A stretch of 64,000 nt of DNA from Hemibagrus wyckioides (lineage: Eukaryota > Chordata > Actinopteri > Siluriformes > Bagridae): contig NC_080734.1 in the NCBI RefSeq assembly GCF_019097595.1, positions 12,377,892 to 12,441,891 on the forward strand. The letters run 5' to 3'. Position numbers and translations under genes: made by a program. The first letter of the stretch is position 1. The number at the start of each line of letters is the position of its first letter. Positions 1-12,366 of the stretch are shown piece after piece. The notes beneath the pieces are model-generated. The model was not told the origin of the DNA. It did no database searches and saw only the letters and a program-made list of their open reading frames with translations.

Positions 1-43
1 ATATTTCACTGATATGAATGACAGGGAACCCTGGAGTTACATA

Positions 44-569
44 CACTATATTGCCAAAAATTTTGGAACATCTGCCTTTACTTGCACATGAATGTAATAT
101 GGAGTTGGCCTGCCCTTAGCAGCTATAACAGCTTCAACTCTTCTGGGCAGGCTTTCCAAGGTGTGTGTGTGTTTATGGGAAGTTTTGACCATTCCTCTAG
201 AAGCGCATTTGTGATGTCAGGCACTGATGTTGGACGAGAAGACCTGGCTCACAGTCTCCGCTATAATTCATCCCAAAAGTGTTCTATCGGGTTGAGGTCA
301 GGACACTGTGCGGTTCCTCCACACAACTCTCTCATGCATGTCTTTATGGACCTTGCTTTGTGCACTGGTGTCCAGTCATGTTTTAACAGGAAGGGGTCAT
401 CTCCAAACTGTTCCCACAAAGTTGGGAGCATGAAATTGTCCAAAATGTCTTGGTATGCTGAAGCATTAAGAGTTCCTTTCACTGGAACTAAGGGACCGAG
501 CCCAACCCCTGAAAAACACCTGAATTCAATGATTTGTCGGGGTGTCCCAAAACTTTTGGCAATATAGTG
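44..569 (-). mobile_element. Short Tc1/mariner-like element, internally deleted
   Basis: The left end reads CACTATATTGCCAAAA after a TA (42-43). The right end carries its inverted copy, TTTTGGCAATATAGTG, before a second TA (570-571), the usual Tc1 TA target duplication. The inside encodes minus-strand scraps of a Tc1 transposase C-terminal half (about 261-482), including a PDLNPIEHFWDEL motif that holds the catalytic E of the DDE triad. The N-terminal half and the first two catalytic Asp residues are missing, so this copy cannot supply transposase. It belongs to the same family as the copies at 36172-37238, 48309-48762 and 52382-53619. Confidence 0.85.
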
Positions 570-3179
570 TAAGTTACTAGTCTTCTATTTCACCCCTCAT
601 CAGCGACAGGATAATAAGGAACCAGCCCACCTAAGTTCTGACTTGAAATGTAATTGTAGTTGACTGCAGTACTCACGCCACTGGAATTGCCAATAATAAA
701 GTTATAGATCCTGGAGTTATACACTAATATCCCAGGTAGCAGTAGTGTAGTCTTCTTGGAGTCTTTAAATAATGCACATGAGAAGGAGAAGGTCCTTGAA
801 GAGTAGAATGCCATGGTAGGGGCCTGGAATCCAGCATGCCTCTAGAGCAATTTGATGACGTTCACCACCTAGTGAGTACAACTCTGTTTTGCCAGGAGCA
901 CTTTTCATACTTTTCTTCATTATAGATCATCTTATACAAGTTAGTATTATGATCAGATCACCAATATCCTGTTCAAATGACACCATAGTATGCAATAAAC
1001 ACTCAGCAGGTTCCCTTTCATGAAAAGCTCTCACAGACTGAATTAAAAAAAAATAGTATGGGATATGACCTAGGGCAGAGGTCCCAGGTTCAACCACAAA
1101 GTCGCTCTGGTTTTATACAGCCACCAACACATCTAAGGCAAGCTTATATCTAAGGCATGTAGTTCTCCCAGTCTTTTTTGCTGAAATGATCACCACATGA
1201 TGGATTGCACACCATTTGTGTAACAATTTCCACCTGAGAGCACAGAAGGACTGCCTACCAGGGGCTCTTGCATTCAGAATCACCTTCTGTAAAAGAAACA
1301 GCCATGGTTTTCTGGTTTTCTGACAATCACAAAGTTGTCCTAATAGACCAGCATATGGTGGTCTCATAGAAGCCAAAAAAAATGATGGGCTAGATGCACT
1401 GCCCTCACTTCCAGTTGGTTAATGTGTTCTACTATCTCACTGGGACTGTACACACCACCTGTGCCTCTGTGGTACAGTCTGTCAGGCAGTGAAGGAGGCA
1501 TCCATAATGACTATATCTCTCTAAGGAGACACAGGTCCCTTTTCCCTTGCATCTCCAGCATGTAAGAGCTGTCTTTGATATTCATGATTTAGTCTCAAGT
1601 TAGTACTCTGTTTCTTTAGTTCCAACAGGTACAAGGGGACTGCATCCTCAGCAGCAACTGGTATCACACATAGTGATTGCTCATATTTAATTGGGAAGCA
1701 TTACAATTCCGCCATATGACGGAATGATTGGCAATTTCAATTATCTTGATTCACACCACTTGGTATTTCACTGAGACAGAGTGCTGTAATGCATGCAAAG
1801 AGTGTGGATGTCTACCAGATGGCCTGCTCCATGATGGAGGCACATATGTGCCAGTCCATGTCCAGATTTATCCTGAATCCTCTGGTACTAGAGAAAAGCC
1901 AAAGGCTAGGACTTTGAATTAGGATGCATGTCCTTGACAAAACAAGCCTCAAAAACATCTGTGCTCCAGAGTGATGGGAACATGAAAATATGTATCATGC
2001 AGATCCACTGAATTTGTCCTGTGGTTACATGAAACTGGAGAGATTTTGGGAAGCCCTCTCAAAACACTGCCCTTCTTCTGCACTAGGAAGTACATTGACT
2101 AGAATCCCTTGTTCTAAACCACGGCATCTACTTTTTAAATCATGCTTCTGTCAAACAGGGAACACATTTCCTGGAACGGAGCAGCAAACTTGGTGGGGAC
2201 TAAAATAAAACGAGACTCTGAGCCAAGAGAAGGTTGGGGGTTGATGAACGATGACAGAACCCGCTGATCTGATGTTGTTTCTCCCCAGTGAGCAATATTT
2301 TCACCTGTACAATGTCCATGAGATTGTAGAGTCTGATTCACAGGGTAAATGGTGGATGTCTGTTTTCTCCATGGCATCTTTGGCCACAGGCCCTAAAAGC
2401 ATCCCTGGCACATAGGTTTCACTGCTAGACTGGAAAGATGCAGCAATGGGCATAGCATCCAATCATGCAGTCAAGTCATTTGTGTTTTGTTTTTTTTTTC
2501 ATAGCAAAAGTAGATGGTTTATCGCAACACTGTAAACCAGAGACAGCAAAATATTCACTGCTGTAGATTTGGAGATATTTTGTGATATCCATGTGTAACC
2601 AGACCCACACAATTATGTTTGCTATCTCATAACCACTGATTTCACAGTAGATCCATTGTGGCAAGGAAGAACTTTACAGCTTCATTAACAAATACCATTG
2701 TACAAAAATACATAATGCACATATTTACATACATCTAATAGTACACTTGCATAAACATTTACTGGCTGAACCAACAACTGCTTTTATAAATTCTATTATA
2801 GACAAATTTTGTACTTTTTTTTGCTGTAGTCCTTTTAATTAATAATTTAATTGAATTGTATGAATGTTTTGTTGTGGGGCAGTATCAATACATACACAGG
2901 CTTCTGTATGTCAGTCTGAGATATAATAACATAAATACAGCCAAAGCATAAGGGAATCAAATAACCTGATATGAGAGTTTCACAAAATCTGGGCCTCGGG
3001 TGAGCTTCCTGACTTCTGAAAATAAAATTTTGTAATCCTTCCTCTAAGGACCGTCTACCTAGGGGATTTGGATAGTCGGTTCCATTATGATACTCGTGCA
3101 TGTTATACAGCTGGGATTGAGCCATTCCAACTGGCGCACATTAGGCCCGATACTCTGTAGCATGCATGTAGTGATGATA
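570..3179. other. Region without recognised gene
   Basis: About 2.6 kb of AT-rich sequence. Several short open stretches on the plus strand (around 1728-1922 and 1990-2208) and minus strand (2135-2377) lie close together but share no recognisable domain. They could be a decayed repeat or chance. A minus-strand stretch opening at an ATG at 3125 (92 codons, to 2847) has a fair start context beside the CpG-rich patch, but I recognise no family. The area may be an intron of the eml1 gene that continues leftward. Confidence 0.3.
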
Positions 3180-4080
3180 GTGATGAAGCTACAATAGCGG
3201 TCGGTTCCTGCTCGGCCGCCGTCTTTTCATCAATGAAAGCTGCACGTGCGCTCGGGTTTCTATGACAACGGCTCCTTTCTATGCAGCCCTTCGGCTCCGT
3301 GCACTAGCATACATTGGTGTTTTATGTTGCTACCATGCTCCTTTCCATAACCTTGAAAATGCGTTATTGTAAAAAATCAATGCCTGTAAACAGCCTGTAA
3401 TCTACCCGGAGTAGTGATGTGTGGTGCCCCACCTCAAAGGCCGTATAACATGAGGTGGACGCCGGTCGCCTCACACACACACACACACACACACCTAATC
3501 GTTCATTAATCATTTAACTAGACGAAGTCTCATATAATAGTCACACCAGACAGATGTGGCCAACAATTTCAGGTGCAAATCTTATAAAAGAGCACTGACA
3601 CCCGACGCATGCAGTAGCGCTCGCGCCCTTCATTGTGCGATATAACGGCGCCGTGTGTCGGGGCGCGAGCGCGTGATTTTGCTTACCTCATCTTTCTCCT
3701 CTCCCCTCCGTTTGGAGGACTGCGCAAAATCGTTCCCGACCTCTTTTCTTTTCCTCCTCAATTCACTTCCTACGCGTGTGTATTTAAGTCTCTTATCCTT
3801 TTAAATACTGACGGCTCCGTTAACACGCCGGCTGTGTGGCAGGTTGCCGGGGATGTGCGGATGATGCTGGAAGCCGTCGCGACGACTCAAACAAGGCGAC
3901 AAACGATTCGCTTGGTGTCTCGTCCAAAGCGCGAGACGCTCTCCCGTTTGCTTCTGGACGTCTGCGCTCCACCGATCTCTCCCTCACTTCCATTTCACAT
4001 CGATCGCCACTGCTGTCTCTGTGGAGCGAGTCAATGTGTAGATAGACAACGGCTTCGGAGATGCCATCTTTCCATCCTCC
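3180..4080. promoter_or_regulatory. CpG-rich patch, possible promoter
   Basis: CpG density is clearly raised at about 3190-3300 and again at 3600-4060 compared with the AT-rich flanks, and the patch ends in a long (AG)n tract. On the minus strand an ATG at 4067 opens a short frame followed by a strong donor-like GTGAGG (exon side ending at 3988). This could be an alternative first exon, for example of the eml1 gene lying on the same strand. No transcript evidence is visible. The long plus-strand open frame across it (3633-4166) is explained by base composition and the repeat. Confidence 0.4.
3472..3494. repeat. (CA)n microsatellite
   Basis: Uninterrupted CA dinucleotide run inside the CpG-rich patch. 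Confidence 0.9.
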
Positions 4081-4084
4081 AGCG

Positions 4085-4086
<2 letters not shown>

Positions 4087-4148
<62 letters not shown>
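4087..4148. repeat. (AG)n microsatellite
   Basis: About 31 uninterrupted AG units at the edge of the CpG-rich patch. It is a polypurine/polypyrimidine tract of the kind often found near promoters. Confidence 0.95.
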
Positions 4149-4149
<1 letters not shown>

Positions 4150-4659
4150 AGTTTGCTGTGCTGTAATATTCCAGTGATGTGTGATTCACCGAGGAATCGG
4201 TTCATTCTGAATGAGTGAATCAATCATAGGAATCAATTGAGGAATCTATCTTCAATAAATCATGTTTTCTTTATTGCCATCATGCTTTATTCGTAGAACG
4301 CTGCCTGTTTTTGTTATAAGCCAAAAAATTCCACCCTTTCATTGTAAAAATTGGACTCTTTAATGACAGAACATTGGCAACTATGGACCAGCACATTTCT
4401 TTAATTTTTGGAGTAATGAGATTGTAAACCTTTCACTTACAAATCCAAAATTAGGTAGGAACACTGTGTTAAAATATTATAATGTGAACAGTGCAAGTCC
4501 TTGTTTTATTACAATTACAGCTTAGTTAAACTTAGTTTACAGGCTACAAAATATGTGTGTTTTATGTAGCCTTAGATTAGGAGGTGAACAGCTTTCTTAG
4601 AATCCCAGTATAACAGGAATAATAATACTGTGGTTAATTTTAATAAGTAATTATGTACA

Positions 4660-4995
4660 ATTATGTGGCGGCAGTGTACTGCATAAAATCATGCAGATAC
4701 AGGCCAGGAATTCTCCGTCAGAATGAGGGGAAAATGTGATTTTTGATGGTGTCGTGGCTGTTGGTGCTGGACAGGCCGGACTGAGTATTTCACAAGCTGC
4801 AGGTCTCCAGGGATTTTCACATGCAACCGTCTGTAGAGTTTGTACAGAAAAAAACGGAAAACATCCAGTGAACAACAGTTCTGTGAGCAGAGACACCTTG
4901 TTGATGAGAAAGGACAAAGGAGAATGGCCAGACTGGTTCATGACAGTGCTACAGAAACTCAAATAACCATGCTTTACAACTGTGGTGGGCAGAAA
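4660..4995 (+). mobile_element. Tc1/IS630-type transposase fragment
   Basis: A plus-strand reading spread over two frames (about 4736-5034) resembles the N-terminal helix-turn-helix part of a fish Tc1-type transposase. It reads VVAVGAGQAGLSISQAAGLQGFSHATV, continuing in the neighbouring frame as KTSSEQQFCEQRHLVDEKGQRRMARLVHD. The frame shift shows decay. No catalytic region and no clear terminal repeats remain. This is a different subfamily from the CACTATATTGCC elements. Basis: resemblance to a repeat protein common in fish genomes, recalled rather than searched. Confidence 0.7.
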
Positions 4996-6110
4996 ACCAA
5001 AAAAACTTCTTCAACTATTAAATATATTAAATGAAATTATAAATCCTACAATGTGATGTGTATAGCCGTGTATTAAGAACTGGTTTGGGCATATCCTAAA
5101 TAACCTAGTATTTATCATTCAGGATGTTTTATTAGGCATTAAAAATCATAATGCATAATACCTGTTCCATTGGTATGTCCATTCACTGTATAGTGCACTG
5201 TCCATGTGCAACAAATCCATTTACTTACTATTTGACCACAGTCCAGTATATTTAAACATCAGAGATGGTGGTTATGGCATTACATGACTTCAATTTTTGG
5301 CTTTCAAACTCTTACTCAAGCCCACTGCAACTATTTTAATGTTATATATTGCTTCCTTTTAAAGCTTTATTTGGTAAGATTTCTCCAAATTAAAAGTAAA
5401 AAAAAATCTGTGATTAAGAAGGATGGATCTTCTTCCCACCCATGAACACAAGTCAGTGGTTCATCTAGAGCTGTCTAAAGAGTCATGAGACCACTCTCAC
5501 ATGCACTATATAACACAGTAAACATGCGAAATCTAGCTCATAATGATTCATGAGAATGGTCACCGGTGCAGTCTCTATACTTTTCTAGTGCAGATAGTAA
5601 TTTATAATATCAGTAGTGTGGCACATAAAATGGCAATATGATCACAGTCCTTCTATAGATACTCCACCAGTCTAGAGGTAGCATGCACTAACGCAGTCTC
5701 ATCACTTTAGATAGCCTTCTTATTAAGTAATTTTTATATAATTTGCAAAATTTATAACAATTTTGGGAAATATTTTATCAGAGACATAACGCTGTAAGTA
5801 TGAAGAAAGCCAAACAGAAGACATGATAAAAGAACAAGAAAACTAACGATGACTGACTAACTAGTGGTAAGTTTTTTTTAAAAAAAGAACCCATATCTAT
5901 ATTTACATCATGCAACAAATAAGGTGCTGTAAATTCACATTATCAGAACCAAAAAAATTAAATCAACATGTTAGCCATTAAAGAGTTAATAAGAATTAAC
6001 CAACATGTCACTAGTCACCAATTAACAGCTTTTATTTAGTAACTTATGAACACCAGATCAATTGTCCAGGTTCTACTACTGTGTGTGTTTAATAACAGAT
6101 CTGGAAATAC
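4996..6110. other. AT-rich region without recognised feature
   Basis: About 1.1 kb of AT-rich DNA with only short open frames. It lies downstream of the last eml1 exon found here and is most simply read as intron. Confidence 0.4.
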
Positions 6111-6612
6111 TGGCTAGGGGACTTGATGGGACTCTTGTAGATGGGGGTTTCAGCAGGGGAAAAGGGGCTCTGACATGTGCTCCTGTGCAAGGATAGTGAG
6201 CAGGGTGGCTTCTTCCCAGCTCCTACTTTCTTCTTCTCTGAAGCAGCTTTATCTGGAGGGCACACACTCGACTGCACGGGTGAAGCAACTGCATTCTCAG
6301 TAGGCCCAGTCTTTTTTGCTGGGTGGCTCAGATAGATCTGCATAGTCACTAAGTGAAGGGTGCATGACGGTGGGGATCAGAAATCAGAAAGGATGGAAGT
6401 GCAGTGAAAAAGGAGAAAGGTGTAGAAAGTAACAACAAAGACTCATAAGAAGAGTTATGCCACATTTCCAAGATGTTTTTCCAATATCTGTCACTCTATA
6501 TGAAAATGAAATATATGATAACGGTATATCATATTAGGGTGGCATGAGGTCTACCTTTGCAGTGAGTCACACGGCGGGTTCCTAAATAACAACAAGAAAG
6601 AAATATATAATA

Positions 6613-6689
<77 letters not shown>

Positions 6690-6692
6690 AGT

Positions 6693-6728
<36 letters not shown>

Positions 6729-9700
6729 AGTAAATAATATTATATATATATTTATATATATATTCATTATTATATTATATTATATATATTATTATATTAA
6801 TCTCAATCTTTCCAGTAGTAAAGACGACATTTAATCTACAAATAATCTATCCATAATTTTTGTATATTTCTACATTTTATATGAAGAACAGAATATACTG
6901 TAAAAAAATCAGCTTGCTAGTACACTATTATATTCTTGAGGAGAAAAGAAACATTATTTGAATATACCTTAATTAATTTCTTACCTACAACACTTGTGAT
7001 GGTCTCCTTCGATTTAGTGCTAAATGAACAAATAATTCCAAATCATAAAGTTTAGTATTCAGGAGTGTCAGATTCAGTGCAGAATTATGATTATCCACTG
7101 CATGCTCTATTATTTTGATGAGACTGACCTCTCTTGGAGTTTCTTACAGGGGGTTGAGGTGGTGCTGGTCGGTGGAGCAGTGCGACGGCTTGCAGGAACA
7201 CTTGAACTTTCTTTTGCACCACCTGCTGGACCTCTAAAACAGAGAGACAAGAATTCATTAGTTAAAAAGATGGAATAGATACCTATTAATACTCAGTTTT
7301 ATGTACTAAGAGTGAGTCTCGAACTTTATTGATTAATGCCATGTACCTTTTACTGACTAGCAAAGGGCTGTAATTCTTCAAGGATGTGGAAGAGGGCAGT
7401 GAGGAGCTGGAGCACTTCTTCATGGAGTTGGCTGTACTGCTGCTTGTTCTAGGTGGCAGTGTCAAAGACACAGGCCTAGATGCTAAAAAGAAATAGTGTA
7501 GTATAATGTCATATTTACTTCTGCCAACATTCAGATCCTATAGATTAAGACATTTGTATCATGGCTTCCAATATGATCCATGGTTTATACATGTGTTTGT
7601 TGAAAGCCTGCACACCACTGATCTAATTACACTAATGAAAGTACCAGGTAATCAAATAAGGGAAACCAGCCTTCCGATCTCAGTAGAGTCAGCTGAATAC
7701 ATCTGTTCTACTGAGCAGACTGTGAGGTTCAGGAAGTTTAAATGTTATTCATAACTGAAAACATATATTATATTATATTATATTATATTATATTATATTA
7801 TATTATATTATATTATATTATATTATATTATATTATATTATATTATATTATATTAAACCAGAGGTTTCAACCAGATGGTTGAATTCATAAATCTTTTTAG
7901 TCCTAATGTGATTATTAATTTTCTATGACAGTGGTTCTGACAATAATTATGGCTGTTAGGAAAATCACTATTTTTTTAAATTAATGTGCTCATTCTAATA
8001 CAGTATTGATTTTATAGTAATGACTTACACAGAGACTTGGCAGAAGCTCCATATAATCAATTTTTAAAAAATATTGATAAGGCAAAGTTTTCTGTGAGAA
8101 GGTATTTATTTTGTATTTTCTGAAAGCCTCCAAGTGAGTGTGTGTGTGGTTGTCTGTCTATATGTGTGGCCCTGTGATGGACTGGCAGCCTGTCCAGGGT
8201 GTACCCCTGCCTTTCGCCCAATGTGTGCTGGGATAGGCTCCAGCAGATCCCCGTGACCCTAATTAGGAATAAAGTGGTTATAGATGGATGAAAGTCTCCA
8301 CTGTCAGTGCTTTGTATCTATCAGAGGTAAAGCTGTAACTTTCAGACATGGGAAAATCTTCAGGACAGAGCTGTGGTGTAAGTGGAATTAAAAAAAAGAA
8401 AATCATCAGCTTCATGGTGGTAATAGCTCACACACCCTGTACACATAACCCTTCATTATTTTCATCATTGTGTTGCATTCTCTGGTAAGAGACATCAAGT
8501 AGGTCTACACAGTCTGGTATGTTTCCTTTTGCTTTCTATTTTTAGATTTTTCTTTTCAACCAATTGTTCTTTTTCATTTTTAAGTCACAATAAATCTCTT
8601 GGGTTTTATAGTATTTAATGCTTTAAACTTGAATCAGGTCCTCTGAGTATGTAAAGGTAGGCACTTCTTGTTCATACAGTGTGTATGTGTGGGAGTGTGG
8701 TACCTTTAACAGGCCCTCTTTTGGTGTGAGCAGCGGTTTGTGCCTCTGAAATGTTGAGTCTTTTGAGCACATCAGCCAGAGCTATCTTCAGCAGCTGTAC
8801 CTCATCCTCCTGCATCTGGAGGCGCTGCTCTAGGTACATGAGCCTGTCTGTCACCTCCATGTTACTGTGTGCCAAGCTGTGTTCATCTGTCAGCACACAG
8901 AGGACAGAACATTTCTATTATTAAGTGTTCAGTGTACTTTATATGCCAGATTATGGTAAATATCAGAGTTCTGGAGTGTTACACAGTGGCAAAATTAGAG
9001 GAAGTAATTGTAAATGTTTTCAACTCTAAAATTGTCAATATTTGTAATACTGAAACAAATTAATTGTGTCTTGCTTCCTCATGCAAAGCATTCCATGCAT
9101 AGGCTCTGAATCTCCCACAATCTAGGCCATGTGTGTCATTATTTTAAAAGAATGGTGGCACTAGATATTAGAACATGTGTTAAATAAAGCATTATGGAGG
9201 ATATCTGTTTTTATGTGCAGAAATAGAAGCAAGTATGACAGCCAAAATGCCCAGAAATATTCTAACAGGTTTTCCAAGATGCTTGGAAAAAGTTACCAGT
9301 CAATTTCCATATTCCTTAGATAGATACCTGACAGCCTACCTGCCTTAAAACCGATGCATTTTTAAGGCAAATATAGACTATTTGTTCGTTTGCTATTACA
9401 GAATTTCTTCATACACGATTAAGATTATTACTCATTATTTATTCAAAGGGATTTGACAATGATCCCTTTTTGAGTACTAGATTTAGTACTAGAGCTATAC
9501 AACATTTGAAAACTGGATTAAAAAATCCCATTAGAACATCGCTGACATGACATCCTCTCATATATGTCTCATACTATAAATGTATATTTATGTACAGTTG
9601 CATATTTTAAATGAACTGAGAGATTTCCACAACTGCCCTTCAGAGACATCTATTATAAGGGAGTCACACATGTCTACTATCATAAGGTATTAGCAACACA

Positions 9701-10417
9701 GAGATGAGATAATTATTTGTTTCTTGTGCTCCTTCATCTCAGCATTAATCCAACCGTAGGCACTTGTTATTTAGAGAGGACCCATATGGAGATTGGGATT
9801 GAAATAGTGCTTAATCCCATGGCTGCAACAGGGAATTAGTGAAACTGCATTCTGGTGGCACAGAAATGTAAACAGTCTTAAAGTATGATGCATGCACATT
9901 GTATTCAGAGGAAAAACAACATTTCCAACGTCATCTTAAAAGGAAATAAAAAAGCAGTTAAACAAATGTACAGTACCCGATTCATTGTTGTATATGAGAG
10001 TGATCTCTCAAATTTCTGAAATAAAATGTTAATGAAATGTATATATTTCATTTCCGATCATTGTTATAGGCAAAATCATTAAATGCAAAGATAGACTCGT
10101 ACTGTAGTTTTGATATGTGTGAGGTCTCATGGAGATATATAGATTAGAGTACACACTTGAATGCATATAGTATTGATCTAAGGTTAATTTAACATTAAAT
10201 ATCAGAGTAATTTTAAAGAAAGTTTCATACTATTGAACCAAATGTAATAGATGGGCAGAACTCACTACTGACCTATGAAGTCTATTTCAGGTGCTAAGAG
10301 AGAGCCATCATGGTACAGCTGAGCTTCTTCATCTTCAGCCACTTCAGATCGCTCCACCAGTTCCTCCATGTGTGCGTCTGCCATCGCCGCTGCTGCTGCT
10401 GCTGTGCCTTCCGTCAT
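6111..10417 (-). CDS. eml1: EML1-like microtubule-associated protein, 5' exons (partial)
   Basis: EML proteins bind microtubules through an N-terminal trimerising coiled coil, a HELP motif and WD40 propellers. Only the N-terminal part lies here. Minus-strand exons chosen from splice signals and frame: 10273-10417 (ATG at 10417, in-frame TGA 15 bases upstream), 8704-8886, 7347-7482, 7148-7233 and probably 6111-6348. Phases agree at every junction, giving 262 codons. Exon 2 has the coiled coil [20 protein letters not shown] at residues 58-77, continuing to about 98 as an [14 protein letters not shown] heptad run. The spliced [17 protein letters not shown] and the [11 protein letters not shown] stretch match the EML1 linker better than EML2 or EML4. 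HELP and WD40 exons must lie left of the window or were missed. Exon 1 (poly-Ala, acidic) differs from the usual EML1 start and may be an alternative first exon. The fifth exon is the least certain. Confidence 0.82.
6617..6800. repeat. (TA)n-rich microsatellite in eml1 intron
   Basis: Nearly pure TA for about 100 bases, followed by imperfect TATAT/ATTAT blocks. It sits in the putative intron between the fourth and fifth coding exons. Confidence 0.95.
7763..7854. repeat. (ATATT)n pentanucleotide repeat
   Basis: About 18 units of a TATTA pentamer with no interruptions, inside the intron between eml1 exons 2 and 3. Confidence 0.95.
8127..8292 (+). repeat. SINE 3' half
   Basis: Contains GTGAGTGTGTGTGTGGTTGT, the body motif GCCCTGTGATGGACTGGC, CAGGGTGTACCCCTGCC, GGGATAGGCTCCAGC and a GGATGA end. 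These are the ordered blocks of a tRNA-derived SINE common in fish. The promoter-bearing 5' half is absent (5' truncation). The same family occurs on the minus strand near 27.5-27.75 kb. Confidence 0.75.
8704..8886 (-). CDS. eml1: eml1 exon 2, coiled-coil trimerisation segment
   Basis: The acceptor is GCTGACAG before 8886 and the donor follows 8704 (AAAG/GTACCA). Translation in the spliced frame gives DEHSLAHSN then a heptad-rich helix ending NISEAQ, and closes with the KRGPVK motif. Human EML1 has nearly the same order of motifs (MEVTDR, LEQR, MQEDD, LLK-ALADV, RRLNI). This is the most diagnostic exon of the gene in the window. Confidence 0.9.
10273..10417 (-). CDS. eml1: eml1 first coding exon, poly-Ala and acidic
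   Basis: The exon starts at an ATG at 10417 with an upstream in-frame stop and ends at donor ATAG/GTCAGT. It encodes about 48 residues: MTEG, a run of six Ala from GCA/GCG codons, then a Glu/Asp-rich segment ([20 protein letters not shown]). Phase 1 joins exon 2 to make Asp. No family match is recognised for this exon by itself. Its assignment rests on phase, spacing (1.4 kb) and strand. A second in-frame Met at residue 12 is an alternative start. Confidence 0.65.
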
Positions 10418-11679
10418 GAGATTGTCTACTCAGTGGGTGCAAGAAAACTCAGTATGCGTGTCTAAGTGTTGGATATTGTCCTGAACTAAAACTGCATAAC
10501 ACAGGCCACACAACTGCACACTCCTCCTCCCCGTGACCTTCCTAATCCTCAGATACACACAATTTGAGATGAGTGATGTAACTGCCCTCAGATTACTGGC
10601 TCTGGTAAGCCACCTCAAGAGCGAACATGAGCTGTCTACGTGCATGTGTGTGTGTGTTGGATTTTGAGGGCTGGGAGATGAAAGTCACATGTTTAATTCC
10701 AAATAACTCTGAGTCTGTGAGAAAAATGAGTCTGTGGATGTAGGGGAGGCTCCAACTGAATAAAGAGCTAATGGATTTCAGCAACTATCAAATCACAACA
10801 AACTCATTACACCATAAATAAAGTGTTAAAATAATGGTGTTGCAGTTGCAAAAAAGGCTGACATCTCAAATTATATCATGCTTGGAAAAAAATCCATTTA
10901 GTCTAAATTGCCCCTAAATGTAAATATACTGTGGCGTTCTGAGATGTTCCCACTTCACGCCTCGTTTTCACAGGATAGGTTCAGGAAGTTCTGCAAGTCT
11001 GGTGAGTGTCAGGGCAAAGCCATTAATGAAGATAACTGAATGAAAGTATGGAAAAATAAAAGAAACGTATCTCATGTACACAAAGTACAAACAAGCACAG
11101 AGAAATGCCGATAGATTTCATTCCATTCTATATAAACATTGTAAAATAAAATATACCCACTTCCACTTCTAGCCCTAAACCTTTCATGTCATTTCAAACA
11201 GTTATTCGAATAGTACCCAAGTTGCATGTGAGTGACCATGTTTAACGGTCTAATTTCTTATTTCACTCTGTTTTTTGTCTTCAAATATCATTCTGATGAC
11301 TGACCTCCACAAGTAAGGCTTTGAAATATTTCTTTCATTTAAGTATAATTTTGTGCACATCTACCCTAAACCGAATGAGGCTTCACTGTATTGTCAATGT
11401 CATAATAATTATGGTAATGGAAGATTAAAGCACAGCTCTTATGCTGGTCCAAGTTCATGCACTGGACCACCAAAGATCCACCAGATCTCATACACCGCAA
11501 ATTCTAGGTTTCAGTAGAATTATTAACCTGCACAGATCATCTGTACAACGAAGCTTATGCTTAATCAGCTACTCAGAATTATTGAACATGTTTTAAGTTT
11601 TAATAGGGATTGAGGACTAGAGGTATGAAAAGAACATAAATACATAGGAATTATTCCAAATGTTGTACTCTTTTCTCAA
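10418..11679. other. Upstream of eml1 exon 1; no recognised gene
   Basis: Contains the presumed 5' flank or first intron of eml1 (minus strand). CpG density is not raised, so either the promoter is not of CpG-island type or exon 1 here is an internal exon. No conserved coding segment is seen. Confidence 0.35.
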
Positions 11680-11772
11680 TTTCTAAACCATCATTACTAA
11701 TTCTGTAACGTTGCCTTGAGACATCCATTGTTAAAAGCGCTATACAAATAAATTGAATTAAATTGAATTACT
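11680..11772 (+). repeat. Non-LTR retrotransposon 3' tail
   Basis: GTTAAAAGCGCTATACAAAT followed by short AATTGAATTA repeats is the typical 3' end of a fish LINE or its dependent SINE. Nothing of the coding part remains next to it. Confidence 0.6.
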
Positions 11773-12344
11773 GCATTTTTATTAATGCATGGTATAACCT
11801 CAATCTCTGTGCTTGTGCTGCTTGTGTCTTTACACCCACGTCTTAGTGACATGTCTGCTCAGGGCCTTCCCCGTTTGAGTCAGCACCGACATCTCTTTAC
11901 AGCTCCACACCACAAATATCTTTAAAGAGGATCAGAGTCCAAAGCTGAATCCAACACAAGGACGTTTGTTGTGACATGAGACAGACATTGAATGTTCTTT
12001 AGGACAGGCAGGTTACACAGTTCACAGATACAACACCAGGAGGCGTGCAACAGAGAGCCTTATGAGTAGAGAGAAACCAAGCCAAGGACATTACACAACA
12101 GAGTGAGCACGTACGCCATTAATCTGACCACACACACTCACACACTCCCACACACACAAAGCCACCAACTGCACAAAGACCAAAGATAGCCCAAAGTCCA
12201 ACACTTGGAACGTTTCAGACCACTTGCTGACCTCTACTGGTTAAAACAGAGCAATTGCTGATTGATGTTGCATGACAACTGTAGAAAAGCACAAGTTTGC
12301 ACTACAGTTACTCCTGGAATATTCCTCCACAGGACATCATTCAT

Positions 12345-12366
12345 AAATAAATAAATAAATAAATAA
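12345..12366. repeat. (AAAT)n microsatellite
   Basis: Short run of AAAT units, perhaps an old retroelement tail. Confidence 0.8.

Noticed and set aside
3633..4166. 177-codon plus-strand open frame ending in a long Arg-Glu repeat
   Set aside because: The tail is just the (AG)n microsatellite and the rest lies in CpG-rich promoter-like DNA. No domain or splice logic was found.
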